NCBI GenBank assembly: GCA_028277515.1
Contig: JANQGC010000234.1
Location: 1 to 64,000 of the forward strand
DNA: 64,000 nt
DNA from: Anaerolineae bacterium
GTDB taxonomy: Bacteria > Chloroflexota > Anaerolineae > Promineifilales > Promineifilaceae
Direction: 5' to 3'
Positions 18,301 to 27,771 of the stretch are shown in pieces (the stretch's first letter is position 1; the number at the start of each line of letters is the position of its first letter). A program made the position numbers and the translations under genes. The notes beneath the pieces were generated by a model that was given only the letters and a program-made list of their open reading frames with translations, had not been told where the DNA came from and searched no databases.

Positions 18301-18702
18301 GCGCTGGTGGGCGTAATCGAGTGCTTCGGCAATCTGGATGCCAATTTGCATGCTCTGGGAAAATGGTAAAAATTTCTCAATAGACTGCAATCGGGCCAAA
18401 TGCTCGCGCAAGCTACCGCCATCCACATATTCCATGGCAATAAATAAGCCCTGATCAGAATCACCAAAATCATAAATTCGCACAATGGATGGATGGTCTA
18501 GCTTAGCTGCGGTTTGCGCCTCCTGGATCAGGCGCAGGCGAAATTCCGGCTGTCTGGCAAAATGACCATGCATTAACTTGATGGCTACCTGGCGTTCCAA
18601 ATTACGGTCCAATGCGCGGAATACGGTACCCATCCCGCCATCACCCAAGAGCGAGTCCAGGCGATAACGGTCATTGATGGTTTGTCCGATCAGGCTGCTC
18701 AT
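15346..18702 (-). CDS. Receptor-like serine/threonine kinase: kinase, FHA, Ig-like, TM, TSP3 repeats, Pro-rich linker, CBM9-like domain
   Basis: 1118 aa. Residues ~10-275 are a Hanks-type kinase with GDGGMGTVF, Lys42, HRDVKPGN (Asp140), DFG168-170 and GTPAYMSPEQ, so it should be active. An FHA domain (~325-412: VTVGRNADNDVVL, SRHHA, GVNGTW) binds phosphothreonine. Residues ~455-655 look like two NEW3/COG1470 beta-sandwich domains. One membrane helix is at ~661-686. Beyond it come a Thr/Ala-rich stretch, three Ca-binding thrombospondin-3-like units (DTDGDGLSNAQ, DTDADQLSDGQ, DTDMDGFGDGQ; ~755-830), a Pro/Thr linker with 11-residue repeats, and a C-terminal CBM9/DOMON-like domain (PTIDGFFDPSTW to the end). 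Positive charges and domain types suggest cytosolic kinase and external sensor. GGGAG precedes the ATG. Confidence 0.9.
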   Translation of the reverse strand: MSSLIGQTINDRYRLDSLLGDGGMGTVFRALDRNLERQVAIKLMHGHFARQPEFRLRLIQEAQTAAKLDHPSIVRIYDFGDSDQGLFIAMEYVDGGSLREHLARLQSIEKFLPFSQSMQIGIQIAEALDYAHQRGVIHRDVKPGNIILKRLAHPDESDEQPFRALLTDFGLVKLQEGSPMTQSGATVGTPAYMSPEQCEGTELDGRSDLYSLGIVLYELVTNRLPFAFQSLADAISTHRRGTRPAPPSEYRADAPPLIDSLLAKALAKSPADRFANGYEMASALRSALLSLEGAITRVMVRQELDILDRVADPPQGFELLINAPGHEPSVLPLTNSVVTVGRNADNDVVLPAEGVSRHHARLQATSLGWEVLDLGGVNGTWVDDRRLRAEEPTPFVPGSRAKVGPYELVLRAPEVKTEALALTGAAALGATTRGLQEVAEPESNPQESLSIYNVQETVTVDPGSEAEIKAEVVNRGTIDDRVSLRVQGIPSNWLTTPIGFVTVPAGETVELSLGVQPPRDQGTPIGRQRVRLELISQRNPDIDAVAGLNLVVNPYFTFAATLEPQQVNIPDTVTVSVQNTGSAPGNFTVVPRDPNNALDFSGERGRIPLEPNQIARVDLGIRSRESNFFGGSEVFPYEVNVVSRAGGHQQLEGEAISSSMLPVWLLYALIFVCTLACAALAIAAVINRDRWFGQAPTATLSLAGALATQTSSAMTQTAVLIPGTETATVIIDETATVQTATAIADAQETATSAASTAESQGDTDGDGLSNAQEGVIGTDPLNPDTDADQLSDGQEVLIYGTNPLNADTDMDGFGDGQEVLVLGSDPLNPNDPVNQNPPGPGPGPGPITLTPPRPPWPPPGPPTRTPGPPPKPPTPTFTPRPPPNTPTFTPLPPPNTPTFTPEPPPNTPTFTPEPPPNTPTPTVTYTPVPGPGPEIVCAAAPTIDGFFDPSTWPPTAFVQFSSPTNPARRVEVYFVKNGGNLYLAYLINDPVVDSSDEMRVMFDVNGNGGDPDAPDRFVRVNRDGTWEVWAGIGSNSDFQAWDSTYSSGNWSVITSDGGSQWTVEISVDAATEMAGLTNPIGMMSNVQFTSALAVWPNGGDGNNANTWQSVINPPCSYP
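15947..16078 (-). repeat. 33-bp tandem repeat coding the Pro-rich linker of the kinase
   Basis: Four consecutive 33-bp units start at 15947, 15980, 16013 and 16046, followed by a degenerate one. They encode the 11-residue repeat PPPNTPTFTPE on the minus strand. The units differ mainly at silent or conservative positions. This is a length-variable low-complexity linker, not a CRISPR. Confidence 0.9.
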
Positions 18703-18719
18703 GCTCTAAGTTCTCCCGC

Positions 18720-19763
18720 TCAACCGTGGAGCGAATCCTCCATCACATTCAGGAACAGGTCCACATCTTGCTCACAAATCCAATAATGAGTCACTGCCCG
18801 AAATCCGCGCGCCCCTTCTGACCCAAGCCAAATATTCGCCTTTTGGCGCATGCGCTGAGCAATCTCGCTCGGGGAATAAGAAACATCATCAGCCAGGTCA
18901 AAAAAAACAATATTAGTTTTGACTCTATGCGGATTGACCCGAACCCCGGAGATTTTCGCTAATCCCTCAGCCAACCGGTACGCGTTTTGATGATCCACCG
19001 GTAAGCGACCAATCATTTCATTTAAGGATAGGATTCCCGCGGCGGCCAGGATTCCGGCTTGACGCATGCCGCCACCAAGTGACTTTCTTATTCGTCTTGC
19101 CTGATAAATAAATTCTTGCGAACCACACAACAGTGAACCAACAGGGGCGCACAACCCCTTGCTCAGGCAAAAAGTGACTGAATCAACATACTGTGTCAAT
19201 TCCGTCGGCTCAATTTCTAAAGCAGTGGTCGCATTAAACAGCCGAGCACCATCCATATGAACTGTCAATCCGTATTGGTCGGCCACATTTTTTATCTCTG
19301 AGAAGTAATCGACCGGGATAGGATACCCTCCACGCTGGCCATAACTATTCTCAACATGGATCAAGCGGTGTCGCGGCCAATGGACATCATCGCTGCTAAC
19401 AATGGAAATAATTGCATCAATATCCATTCGGCCGATGTCATCTGTCGACAAAGCCTTTGGAAAAATGCCGCCTAATGATGATACGCTGCCGGTTTCCCAA
19501 AGCATGACATGGGAATCATACCCCACAATCATCTGATCTCCGCGGTTCGCATGGGTTAAAATTCCTGTGACATTACCCATCGTGCCGCTGGCAACAAACA
19601 ACGCCGCTTCTTTTCCTACCGTTTGTGCAGCCAGTGCTTCCAGGGCATTGACAGTAGGATCCTCTCCATACACATCGTCTCCAACCTCGGCCGTAACCAT
19701 CGCTTCTCTCATTGCAGGGGTTGGCCAACTGACAGTGTCCGAACGGAAATCGATCCTATCCAT
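18720..19763 (-). CDS. ltaE: Low-specificity L-threonine aldolase
   Basis: PLP enzyme that splits L-threonine or L-allo-threonine to glycine and acetaldehyde. The 347-aa product starts [19 protein letters not shown], with [26 protein letters not shown], the His/Asp cofactor region [11 protein letters not shown] and the Schiff-base lysine in [14 protein letters not shown]-terminal motifs ([14 protein letters not shown]) fit too. Starts at ATG 19763; no strong ribosome site is seen. It is 17 nt upstream of the kinase start on the same strand, which may be co-transcription without functional link. Confidence 0.95.
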   Translation of the reverse strand: MDRIDFRSDTVSWPTPAMREAMVTAEVGDDVYGEDPTVNALEALAAQTVGKEAALFVASGTMGNVTGILTHANRGDQMIVGYDSHVMLWETGSVSSLGGIFPKALSTDDIGRMDIDAIISIVSSDDVHWPRHRLIHVENSYGQRGGYPIPVDYFSEIKNVADQYGLTVHMDGARLFNATTALEIEPTELTQYVDSVTFCLSKGLCAPVGSLLCGSQEFIYQARRIRKSLGGGMRQAGILAAAGILSLNEMIGRLPVDHQNAYRLAEGLAKISGVRVNPHRVKTNIVFFDLADDVSYSPSEIAQRMRQKANIWLGSEGARGFRAVTHYWICEQDVDLFLNVMEDSLHG

Positions 19764-19841
19764 GCTTGAAGTTTACGTAATATTTTAAAGATTGCAAGAG
19801 TATTACGCCTGAATACAGCGTACAGAATATGTTAATAAGGG

Positions 19842-20870
19842 TTATTCAACAAGAGAAGGAAACGGTTGGCCGGGCTGTTGAAATAAGTCCTTGGGAGTAA
19901 AATCGGGCACAAGTAAATGCAGCATGGCAGGCTTAATTTCACATTCAATCGGGGTTCGGCCGGCCGGATCACCGTCCATTTGTAAGGGAGCCGGCGGGTC
20001 AGTGCGGATAGTGACATGCCGTCCATGTACCAGCAATGTATCAGGTTGCTTGAGATGTTGGCCGCGCAGCGCCTGCAAAGCATGACGCGAAATGCTGGGG
20101 AAACCCTGGCCGCCAAACAACCAAACTTCGAGCAACCCATCATCAAGCTGCGCTGTTTCCGTCAGCGATATCAGCCCGCCTGCATAGCGGCGGCTGTTGC
20201 TGATCAGTGCCAGGACATAATCACCCTCAAAACGATACCCATCAACTTCTACCTGGGCATGAATATGCGAAAATCTGGTCAGGATTGGGATACCTCTTAA
20301 TACATAATCAGCCCGGCCGATCTTCTTGGTCCATTTAGGTCTTGGCTCCAATTCATGAATCAGAAATCCATCCGCACCAACACTGGCCCATAACATCCAA
20401 TAACGCCCTTTACCTCCTGGAATTTTCGTCCAACCCAGGTCCATGCGCTGCACTCGACCACTCATTAATGCATCTGAAATCGTGAGTAGTTTATTATCTT
20501 GTAAAGTGGAGGAAAAAGGTTCCGGCAATACGGTTGTGGCCTGCATTTCCAGAAAACCAGGAATTGGCATTTCTAATTCACGGGCAAAGGAATTAGCGGT
20601 ACCCGCAGGCAGGATTCCCATGATCGTATCGCTGCCGGCCAAGCCATTGACCACCTCACCTAACGTACCGTCCCCACCCGCCGCGAGAACCAGCAAGAAA
20701 CCAGCATCGGCTGCCTGTGCAGCTAACATCGTCGCATGGCCGGGGGCATTGGTTGGTTGGAGAAGTACTTCCCACGCACCCTGCTGCCATCTTGCTGCGA
20801 TTTGTTCCATGGTGGCCGCCAGGTTTCCAGGTCCCGCCAAAGGATTATAAATAATCGCAACGTTGCCCAT
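19842..20870 (-). CDS. Diacylglycerol kinase-type lipid kinase (YegS/DgkB family)
   Basis: 342 aa. The DAGK catalytic fold is shown by AIIYNPLAGPGN at the start, the nucleotide-binding LAAGGDGTLGEVVNGL at ~62-77 and GILPAGTANSFARELEMP. Family members phosphorylate diacylglycerol, sphingosine or polyprenol-linked lipids at the membrane face. Residue GTANSFA replaces the more usual GTGNDFA, as found in YegS-like branches. It starts 2 nt after the stop of the preceding unknown gene, so the two form an operon. Confidence 0.92.
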   Translation of the reverse strand: MGNVAIIYNPLAGPGNLAATMEQIAARWQQGAWEVLLQPTNAPGHATMLAAQAADAGFLLVLAAGGDGTLGEVVNGLAGSDTIMGILPAGTANSFARELEMPIPGFLEMQATTVLPEPFSSTLQDNKLLTISDALMSGRVQRMDLGWTKIPGGKGRYWMLWASVGADGFLIHELEPRPKWTKKIGRADYVLRGIPILTRFSHIHAQVEVDGYRFEGDYVLALISNSRRYAGGLISLTETAQLDDGLLEVWLFGGQGFPSISRHALQALRGQHLKQPDTLLVHGRHVTIRTDPPAPLQMDGDPAGRTPIECEIKPAMLHLLVPDFTPKDLFQQPGQPFPSLVE

Positions 20871-20872
20871 GA

Positions 20873-21541
20873 TCAGGCTCCCAGCCCCTCATCCTTACGA
20901 TGGCTTCTAATGCCGCCCTTTTGGATTACTTCTTCAACAATCTCTCCGGCCAGTTTCTGCACCTCGGCTTCATTTTGCGGGAGGCGCTGTTCTTGAATCT
21001 CAACCCTACCGTTAACGCACGGGAGCACCAGCGGGACTCGATAAGGCGCTTTACCTTCAGCCACCTTATAATTTCGTTCCGATTGAAGACCACGCTCCTT
21101 GAGTGTAGCGTAAAGCCGGTCGACATAATGCCCGCCTTCAATAAAAAGATCATTGATTTCTCTAGCATCAACGAACCGATCCCAGGTGGTGTGGATGAAG
21201 GTCACCCGGCGCCAGCGTAAACTCAAGATGGGGGTTTCCCGCTTGATGATGGGTCCCAATTGCACTTTGTAGTAATAATCTTGGGCACGGGGGTGGTTTT
21301 TTTGCTCAGGCAGTAATTCTATCCGCCTTACCAGTTCATGTCCTTGATTTTGAGCAAAGTAGTGAATCGCCCACTTTTCTTCACCGAAACGACGGCCGAA
21401 GTAAAACGCAAAATATTCAGAATGTAAGCCTTTGGGCGCATGAGCTTGCGGAACCCGGTACCATCCTTCATTCCTGGCCAATGCAAAATCTTGCGGCTGG
21501 GGCACGAAGGCAACCAATACACGATCTTCAGGGTACATCAT
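20873..21541 (-). CDS. Conserved-looking hypothetical protein, 222 aa
   Basis: Not recognised. A soluble, charged protein with no signal peptide or membrane helix. It starts MMYPEDRVLVAFVPQPQDFALARNEGWYRVP, has clusters of aromatic and basic residues (YFAFYFGRRFGEEKWAIHYFA), several His residues and a Pro/Val-rich strand (YRVPLVLPCVNGRVEIQ) near the end. The rhythm of the first 40 residues recalls small PUA/EVE-like nucleic-acid-binding folds, but this is only an impression. It is tightly coupled (2 nt) to the lipid kinase gene downstream. Codon use looks like its neighbours. Confidence 0.8.
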   Translation of the reverse strand: MMYPEDRVLVAFVPQPQDFALARNEGWYRVPQAHAPKGLHSEYFAFYFGRRFGEEKWAIHYFAQNQGHELVRRIELLPEQKNHPRAQDYYYKVQLGPIIKRETPILSLRWRRVTFIHTTWDRFVDAREINDLFIEGGHYVDRLYATLKERGLQSERNYKVAEGKAPYRVPLVLPCVNGRVEIQEQRLPQNEAEVQKLAGEIVEEVIQKGGIRSHRKDEGLGA

Positions 21542-21627
21542 TCAAGCTAATTTTAAATGGCGACTTTGTGCCAGTCAAACTCAGATTTTCTCGTTATAAT
21601 AGGTTTCATTCTTTTCACAATCTGAAT

Positions 21628-21735
21628 ATTGTGTTACCTAAAATTTGACAACTTTTATTGAATGGTTTTTGCCCACATATCAAGTGTAGAGTTGTCAAAT
21701 TTCTGTGCAAATGATTATTGTAACAGTGTACTGAA
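21628..21735. repeat. Dispersed ~107-bp palindromic element, copy 3
   Basis: Third copy, from ATTGTGTTACC to about CAGTGTACTGAA, with inner arms TTTGACAACTTTT and AGAGTTGTCAAA (two changes from the other copies in the right arm). It lies between the divergently transcribed unknown gene and the M29 aminopeptidase gene and separates a TATAAT-like hexamer (21595-21600) from the aminopeptidase start. Confidence 0.85.
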
Positions 21736-21771
21736 TCAGAAATCGCCTAGTTTTCAGGAGTAAATAAGATA

Positions 21772-22878
21772 ATGGATTCCCGCGTTCAAAAATTGGCCAA
21801 ACTCCTTGTCAATTATAGTGTCAACATTCAACCGCAAGAAAAGGTTCTCATCACTGGAACTATTCCCAGTCTACCGCTTGTTGCTGAAACATACCGGGAG
21901 GCTATCCGGGCCGGCGGCTATCCCATGATCCAAATTGGGGATGAAAGCCTGGATCAGATCTTCTACCAGGAAAGCAGTGAGGATCAACTGCAATACATTC
22001 ACGAACCCATGAAATTCATCTTGGAAAACTATGATTGCTTAATCAATATTCGAGGAACAAACAATACCAGAGCACTCTCCGATATTGACCCATCGCGCCA
22101 GCAAATTGTACAGGCATCAAGAAGTGAATTATTGGGAACTTATATGCAGCGCGCGGCCGATGGTGATTTGCGCTGGGTGGGAACACTTTACCCTACCAAC
22201 GCCCATGCGCAAGAAGCGGATATGTCCCTGGCAGATTTTGAAGATTTCGTTTACAAGGCCTGTTTTACCGACAAAGATGACCCGGTTGCCGAATGGTTGG
22301 CCATCAGTGAAATGCAGCAAAAACTGGTGGATTGGCTGGCCGGCAAAGGAAAGGTTGTTGTTGAGGGACCAAACATTGAAATGGAACTGTCTGTAGCCGG
22401 ACGAACCTTTATCAACTCTGATGGTAAACGCAATATGCCCTCTGGAGAAATTTTTACTGCTCCGGTTGAAGAATCGGTCAATGGTTGGGTTCGTTTTTCC
22501 TACCCGGCGATTGTTGGTGGTCGGGAAGTGATGGGGGTTTACCTTCGTTTTGAAGATGGAAGAGTTGTTGCTGCCCAGGCGGAAAAAAATGAAGCGTTTT
22601 TGTTAAAGACTTTGGATACTGATGAAGGGGCGCGCCGTTTGGGCGAATTCGCCATTGGCACAAATAAGGGAATCGATCGCTTTACCAAATCTATTCTCTT
22701 TGACGAAAAAATCGGGGGGACGATTCATATGGCGCTCGGCCGAGGTTATCCGGAAACAGGCAGCAAAAATACATCCGCTATACATTGGGACATGATTTGC
22801 GATATGCGAGATGGTGGCAAAATATGGGTCGACGATGAACTCTTTTACGATAGCGGGAACTTTTTAATCAATGCCTGA
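21772..22878 (+). CDS. M29-family metallo-aminopeptidase (thermophilic aminopeptidase type)
   Basis: Cytosolic leucyl-type aminopeptidase of the AmpS/AmpT/PepS family, with two bound metals. The 368-aa product shows the metal and catalytic region motifs NMPSGEIFTAPVE, EFAIGTNKGI, and GGTIHMALGRGYPETGSKNTSAIHWDMI followed by DGKI-like GGKIWVDDELF. Length matches the family. AGGAG lies 11 nt before ATG 21772. Its last 8 nt overlap the start of mutM, so the two are translated together, although no functional link is known. Confidence 0.92.
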   Translation: MDSRVQKLAKLLVNYSVNIQPQEKVLITGTIPSLPLVAETYREAIRAGGYPMIQIGDESLDQIFYQESSEDQLQYIHEPMKFILENYDCLINIRGTNNTRALSDIDPSRQQIVQASRSELLGTYMQRAADGDLRWVGTLYPTNAHAQEADMSLADFEDFVYKACFTDKDDPVAEWLAISEMQQKLVDWLAGKGKVVVEGPNIEMELSVAGRTFINSDGKRNMPSGEIFTAPVEESVNGWVRFSYPAIVGGREVMGVYLRFEDGRVVAAQAEKNEAFLLKTLDTDEGARRLGEFAIGTNKGIDRFTKSILFDEKIGGTIHMALGRGYPETGSKNTSAIHWDMICDMRDGGKIWVDDELFYDSGNFLINA

Positions 22879-23683
22879 ACTACCGGAAGTCGAATCTGCT
22901 GCTCGCATGTTAAAACCCCAATTGGTGGGTAAAAGAATCGTGGGCATAAAGGTAAATTGGCCACACCATATCGATCGTCCTGACACGGAAGAGTTTCGTT
23001 TTCGCATCTCAGGCCTTCGATTTCTTGATGTTACACGGCGGGCGAAATTTCTTGTATTTTCACTTGAAAATGAAGAAACTCTGCTGATTCATTTGCGTAT
23101 GTCCGGCCATCTTAGCGTTGTCCCGGCATCACCTCCATATGACAAACATACGCATACCATCTTTGAATTAGACAGCGGCGAAGAATTACGTTTCCGGGAT
23201 ACGCGCAAATTTGGCCGTGTTTACCTTGTAAACGATCCGCAAGATGTGCTGGGAAAATTAGGACCGGAGCCATTAGATCCATCTTTCACCGTTGAGATAT
23301 TAAAGGAACGACTCGAAAATCGCAAAAGGATACTAAAGCCTATGTTGTTGGACCAGGGCTTCATCGCCGGCATTGGCAACATCTACGCAGATGAAGCATT
23401 ATTTGACGCCAGGTTGCTCCCCACTCGACGCACGGACACATTGACAGATTCGGAAATTGAAGCTCTGCATCATGGCATCCAGGAGGTGCTTAAATTAGGG
23501 ATTGAAAAAACAGGCGCCAGCTTTACAACCTTCTTCAATCCGGACGGCAGCCAGGGAGAAATGCAAAATTCATTCAATGTATTTCAACGAACAGGAGAAA
23601 ATTGTTATCGCTGCGGTGGTGTGATTGAGCGTATAAAACTAGGTGGGCGTAGCACTCATTTTTGTCCACAGTGCCAAAAATAA
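22871..23683 (+). CDS. mutM: Formamidopyrimidine-DNA glycosylase (Fpg/MutM)
   Basis: Bifunctional glycosylase/AP lyase for oxidised purines. N-terminal catalytic Pro-Glu is present after Met removal (MPELPEVE). The core includes LLIHLRMSGHL, FRDTRKFGRVYL and the helix-two-turn-helix segment MLLDQGFIAGIGNIYADEALF. The C-terminal zinc finger is complete (CYRCG near 252 and CPQC near the end). 270 aa. The start ATG lies inside the aminopeptidase gene (8-nt overlap). Confidence 0.97.
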   Translation: MPELPEVESAARMLKPQLVGKRIVGIKVNWPHHIDRPDTEEFRFRISGLRFLDVTRRAKFLVFSLENEETLLIHLRMSGHLSVVPASPPYDKHTHTIFELDSGEELRFRDTRKFGRVYLVNDPQDVLGKLGPEPLDPSFTVEILKERLENRKRILKPMLLDQGFIAGIGNIYADEALFDARLLPTRRTDTLTDSEIEALHHGIQEVLKLGIEKTGASFTTFFNPDGSQGEMQNSFNVFQRTGENCYRCGGVIERIKLGGRSTHFCPQCQK

Positions 23684-23708
23684 ACGAGACACCCGATAAA
23701 CGTGTCTC
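23675..23708 (-). terminator. Terminator downstream of secA
   Basis: Inverted repeat GAGACAC (23686-23692) and GTGTCTC (23702-23708) followed on the minus strand by GTTTATTTTTG. It ends secA transcription and overlaps the last codons of the convergent mutM gene. Confidence 0.7.
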
Positions 23709-23720
23709 TCTCTAATACAT

Positions 23721-26700
23721 TTAGCGTCGTCTTCTCCGTTTCTTTTTCTTTTTTGTCATAGTAGCTGCTGAACTACCAACAGAGCTTCCATTGGAGGTGC
23801 TATTACCCTTATTACCCCCGCGACGGCCGTGGCAATGTTTATACTTCTTGCCACTGCCGCAAGGGCACGGATCATTCCGGCCGATTTTTGCAGCTGCCCG
23901 GCGCACACCCTTTTTTCCCTTCCCGTGTGAAACTACCTCATAGCCGGCACTTTGAGCTTGCAGTTTGTAGGCAACTTCCGCCTGCTGTTTTTCCACAAAC
24001 GCTATGTGATTGGCGATCTGGCGGAAAAAGCGATCAGCCACGGCTTTGTCAATGTTTTCGCGCATGTTCTTGAACATTTCAAAGGAGCGCCGTTTATACT
24101 CCACCTTAGGATCACGTTGGCCGAGAGCAGCCAACCCAATCTCACGGCGCAAATCGTCCATTGCGGTCAGATAATCACGCCATTCATTGTCAATAGCCGA
24201 CAGCAATAATGTCCTTTGGAAGTTCTGAAATTCTTCATCACCGATGCGTTCGCGCCATTTTTCTTGCTGCCTGGCGGCATAATCGTTCAAAGCAGTGATT
24301 AATTGCTCACCATCTAATGCGGATAAGCTGTCCATCAACAAGTCACGTAGAGCTAGTTGAACCTGCCGGTGAAATTTTTCTTGTCGGGGAACGGCCGACT
24401 TGGTCGTCAAGCCCTCCGTTCGGAATTGATTAAAAGCCTGAGAAATCTCTTCCTCAGCTTTACCCCAAATTTTTTCACGTTCTTCATCTTCTAGCTGCTC
24501 GGCCAGAAAGTTATTAAAGAGATCGGCCACATGATCAACATATTCAATTCGCCACTTATCTCTTGTTTGCACCTGGCCGGAGCGCTGGCGTGCCAAAACA
24601 GATAAATTGGGAATTGTGGGCAAAATAGGCAGGAAACGGCCCATGGCCTGGAGCAGTTGGTAAAGATTGTCACCCCTTTCTTCATTCTCATAAGCAATAA
24701 TCATGAGCCGCTCGGCGATTGCATCGGTCGACATCTCCTCCAATTCCTGCCGATCCAGTTTCACCACATCGGGTAATAATCCACGTAAATTGCGCAGAAT
24801 ACCTGTGACATTGACCACATCCGTAGCATCCGTGCTGAATTCGGCAATGATGCGATCGATTTCACCTCTGACATACCCTATATAATTAATGACGTAGTGG
24901 GATACCAGGTCTTCAATTGCAAGTTCAAAAGCATCTGAAATCTGTTCATCCAGATCGTCAGCTTCACCTAAGAGAATGGCTCGCCGTTGGCCGTAAATAG
25001 CCTCACGCTGTTTGCTCATCACATCATCATACTCGACGACATTTTTGCGGATGTCGAAATTGTAACCTTCAATCCGTTCTTGCGAGTTTTCGATGATTTT
25101 GTCCAGCATGCTGTTTTCGATGGGCATGTCGTCTGGAATGCTAGTCCTGGACATAAAGCCTTTTAGCCTTTCCCCGCCAAATCGACGCATCAAGTCATCT
25201 TCCAATGATAAGAAGAACCGCGAGGAACCCGGATCGCCCTGCCGCGCTGCACGGCCGCGAAGCTGATTATCGATTCGCCGTGATTCATGCCGTTCTGATC
25301 CAATGACATGTAATCCTCCCAATTGCCAGATTTCGGCGCGATCGGCTTCAGCATCATTTCTGAGTTTCTCAATATCGCGGATCAAATCTTCGCCCAATCC
25401 AGGAGTCTTTTCAGCAACTGCCGAGGCTTCTACTGGCTCCTGGCCTAATACGGCCCGGATCAAGGCGGCTCGCGCGTTATAATGTTGCTCGAACAGGAGC
25501 TGCCCCAAAACCTTAGAGAGAACTTCCGCCTTTTGTTCAGGAGAGTATTGGCGATTTTTTAACGCAGCAGCATAACTGCCCAATGTTTCAAATTCTCGTA
25601 AGACATGATCGATAAATGCGACATCCCGCCCTAAATCTGACACCCTTTCCCGGGCACGCTGTAAATCATTGGTTTGAATCATCAAAACAATTTTTTCAGC
25701 ATCACTGTAATCCAGATCATAAGATTGGTAAAGCGTGCGTGTCACGTAGCGAGCAATACCTAATCTTTCGACCTCCGGGAGCGCGTCTTGAATTTCATCG
25801 TTATGTTTAGCTAACCAATCAACGAGATCTGCGCTTAATTTTTTATTGCGGCGCGTAAAATCATTGGCCGCATCTTGGCCGTCGGCCATTAAAATTTGCG
25901 CTAATTGGGTTAACAATCGCTGGTCAAACAAGGTGTCCGACACCATCTCAGCAGCCAGGCCTTCCGGGTTACCACCTAATAGAATATCCGTCCCGCGACC
26001 GGCCATATTGGTAGAGATTGTGACTGCCCCCTTCTGGCCGGCCTGGGCAACGACAAGGGCTTCAGATTGATGAATTTTGGCATTGAGGACATTATGCGCG
26101 ATTTTTTCTCTCTGCAAGGTGCGATGAATCGACTCCGAGTGTTCAACGGAAGTTGTACCCACTAAAATTGGACGGCCGGACTCATTAACGCGCTTTATTT
26201 CACTTAGAATAGCCTGATCTTTGGCTTCATCAGTACCATAAATCTGGTCTTTAAAGTCAATTCGTTTGAAGTAAACCGGCTCCTCGGAATCTGGAGATAA
26301 GTAACGAGTTGCTTCGGTCCCTTCAATTTTTTCCTTTTCAGTAATGAGGCCCATCGATCCCGTATCGACGATGTACTGTACATTAGTAGGCAATGGGGTA
26401 ACGCCGAGAGTATAAATCTCATCAAACTCCTCGGCATCCGTCATTGCCGTACCGGTCATTCCGGCCAGCTTCTCATACAGGCGAAAATAATTTTGCAAGG
26501 TAATTGTGGCGACTGTGATGGTCTCCCGTTTGATGGAAACCCCTTCTTTGGCTTCAATGGCTTCATGTAAGCCATCCGAATAGCGACGGCCAGGCATCAA
26601 ACGACCTGTAAAATCGTCGACGATCACGATTTCGCCATCCTTGATCACATAATGCACGTTGTTCTTGAACAAGTATTCGGCGCGCAGCGCATTGTCAAGA

Positions 26701-27689
26701 TAGTAAGTTAGCTCGTAAAATCGGGGATCATATAAGCTGTCGCCCGCTTGCTCATCAATTTCTTCGATACGGCGCTCTATTTCAGCAATTCCCATATCGG
26801 TCAGGCTGATAGTGCGGCTCTTTTCATCAATATCATAATGGCCGTTGGGATCATCATCTTCATCGGCCGAGTTTTTACGCAATCGACGAACGATGCCGGA
26901 AAATCGTTTATACTCCGTACCGGAACGAGGCGCCGGCCCGGAAATAATCAATGGCGTGCGTGCTTCGTCGATTAAAACGTTGTCCACTTCGTCAATGATG
27001 GCAAAGTGGAGTTCACGCTGCACAAGCCTGTCGGCGCTCGTCGCCATATTGTCCCGCAGGTAGTCAAAGCCAAATTCACTGCTAATGCCATAAGTAATAT
27101 CCGCTTCATAAGCTTGCTTACGGTTACTGGGCTGCCAATGGACCAATCGTTCATCTTCTAGTTCTGCACCAGGGTTAACATAATCAGACTCATAAAGCGC
27201 AGAAAATTGTTGTGGACCGATACAACCAACTGTTAAACCCAGAAAACTGAATATTTTACCCATCCAGCCGCCATCACGACGGGCCAGGTATTCATTAACT
27301 GTTACCAGGTGTACGCCCTCGTCACTTAGAGCGTTGAGGAAAAGGGGCAAGGTCGCCACCAAAGTCTTTCCCTCACCCGTGCGCATCTCAACAACATCCC
27401 CACGGTGTAGCAAAATGCCGCCCATGATTTGCACATCGTAATGCCGCAAGCCAGTCGTGCGTACGGAAGCCTCCCGAACCAAAGCATATGCTTCGATCAT
27501 GAGATCATCCAGGCTTTCGCCATCGCGAGCACGCTCTCGAAGATCGGCCGTCATCGCCCGCAACTGGTCGTCGCTCATGGCCTGCAATTGGGGTTCCAGC
27601 GCTTCGACTTCTTCAACAAGGGGCTTTAGATCATCAATTATCTTCTGGTTGGGATCGCCAACAATTTTGGAAATAAGCTTTTTAAACAT
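23721..27689 (-). CDS. secA: Preprotein translocase ATPase SecA, extra-long form
   Basis: Motor of the Sec pathway that pushes unfolded preproteins through SecYEG. DEAD-box ATPase motifs: Walker [10 protein letters not shown] (~102-110), DEVDN (~223), MTGTAMTD (~401), and [13 protein letters not shown] (~555-566) plus [33 protein letters not shown] (split motif, starting ~781). The SEC-C zinc motif is [17 protein letters not shown] near the C-terminus. At 1322 aa it is far longer than the usual 830-900. About 165 extra residues lie between ~567 and ~780, and smaller insertions occur in the first ATPase domain. After the zinc motif there is a Gly/Ser/Asn stretch and a tail of five Lys and five Arg. 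Single-copy in this window. Confidence 0.96.
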   Translation of the reverse strand: MFKKLISKIVGDPNQKIIDDLKPLVEEVEALEPQLQAMSDDQLRAMTADLRERARDGESLDDLMIEAYALVREASVRTTGLRHYDVQIMGGILLHRGDVVEMRTGEGKTLVATLPLFLNALSDEGVHLVTVNEYLARRDGGWMGKIFSFLGLTVGCIGPQQFSALYESDYVNPGAELEDERLVHWQPSNRKQAYEADITYGISSEFGFDYLRDNMATSADRLVQRELHFAIIDEVDNVLIDEARTPLIISGPAPRSGTEYKRFSGIVRRLRKNSADEDDDPNGHYDIDEKSRTISLTDMGIAEIERRIEEIDEQAGDSLYDPRFYELTYYLDNALRAEYLFKNNVHYVIKDGEIVIVDDFTGRLMPGRRYSDGLHEAIEAKEGVSIKRETITVATITLQNYFRLYEKLAGMTGTAMTDAEEFDEIYTLGVTPLPTNVQYIVDTGSMGLITEKEKIEGTEATRYLSPDSEEPVYFKRIDFKDQIYGTDEAKDQAILSEIKRVNESGRPILVGTTSVEHSESIHRTLQREKIAHNVLNAKIHQSEALVVAQAGQKGAVTISTNMAGRGTDILLGGNPEGLAAEMVSDTLFDQRLLTQLAQILMADGQDAANDFTRRNKKLSADLVDWLAKHNDEIQDALPEVERLGIARYVTRTLYQSYDLDYSDAEKIVLMIQTNDLQRARERVSDLGRDVAFIDHVLREFETLGSYAAALKNRQYSPEQKAEVLSKVLGQLLFEQHYNARAALIRAVLGQEPVEASAVAEKTPGLGEDLIRDIEKLRNDAEADRAEIWQLGGLHVIGSERHESRRIDNQLRGRAARQGDPGSSRFFLSLEDDLMRRFGGERLKGFMSRTSIPDDMPIENSMLDKIIENSQERIEGYNFDIRKNVVEYDDVMSKQREAIYGQRRAILLGEADDLDEQISDAFELAIEDLVSHYVINYIGYVRGEIDRIIAEFSTDATDVVNVTGILRNLRGLLPDVVKLDRQELEEMSTDAIAERLMIIAYENEERGDNLYQLLQAMGRFLPILPTIPNLSVLARQRSGQVQTRDKWRIEYVDHVADLFNNFLAEQLEDEEREKIWGKAEEEISQAFNQFRTEGLTTKSAVPRQEKFHRQVQLALRDLLMDSLSALDGEQLITALNDYAARQQEKWRERIGDEEFQNFQRTLLLSAIDNEWRDYLTAMDDLRREIGLAALGQRDPKVEYKRRSFEMFKNMRENIDKAVADRFFRQIANHIAFVEKQQAEVAYKLQAQSAGYEVVSHGKGKKGVRRAAAKIGRNDPCPCGSGKKYKHCHGRRGGNKGNSTSNGSSVGSSAATMTKKKKKRRRRR

Positions 27690-27740
27690 AGCGCTTAGTT
27701 TACCTGCTAACTCTTAGACCAATATTAACATCGCCAGGTT

Positions 27741-27771
27741 AGCTTATAAAATGAGCCGGCTTGCGGCTCAT
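27741..27771 (-). terminator. Terminator overlapping the prs stop codon
   Basis: Arms ATGAGCC (27751-27757) and GGCTCAT (27765-27771) followed on the minus strand by TTTTATAAGC. The hairpin includes the prs TGA stop and lies before the secA start. Confidence 0.65.
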
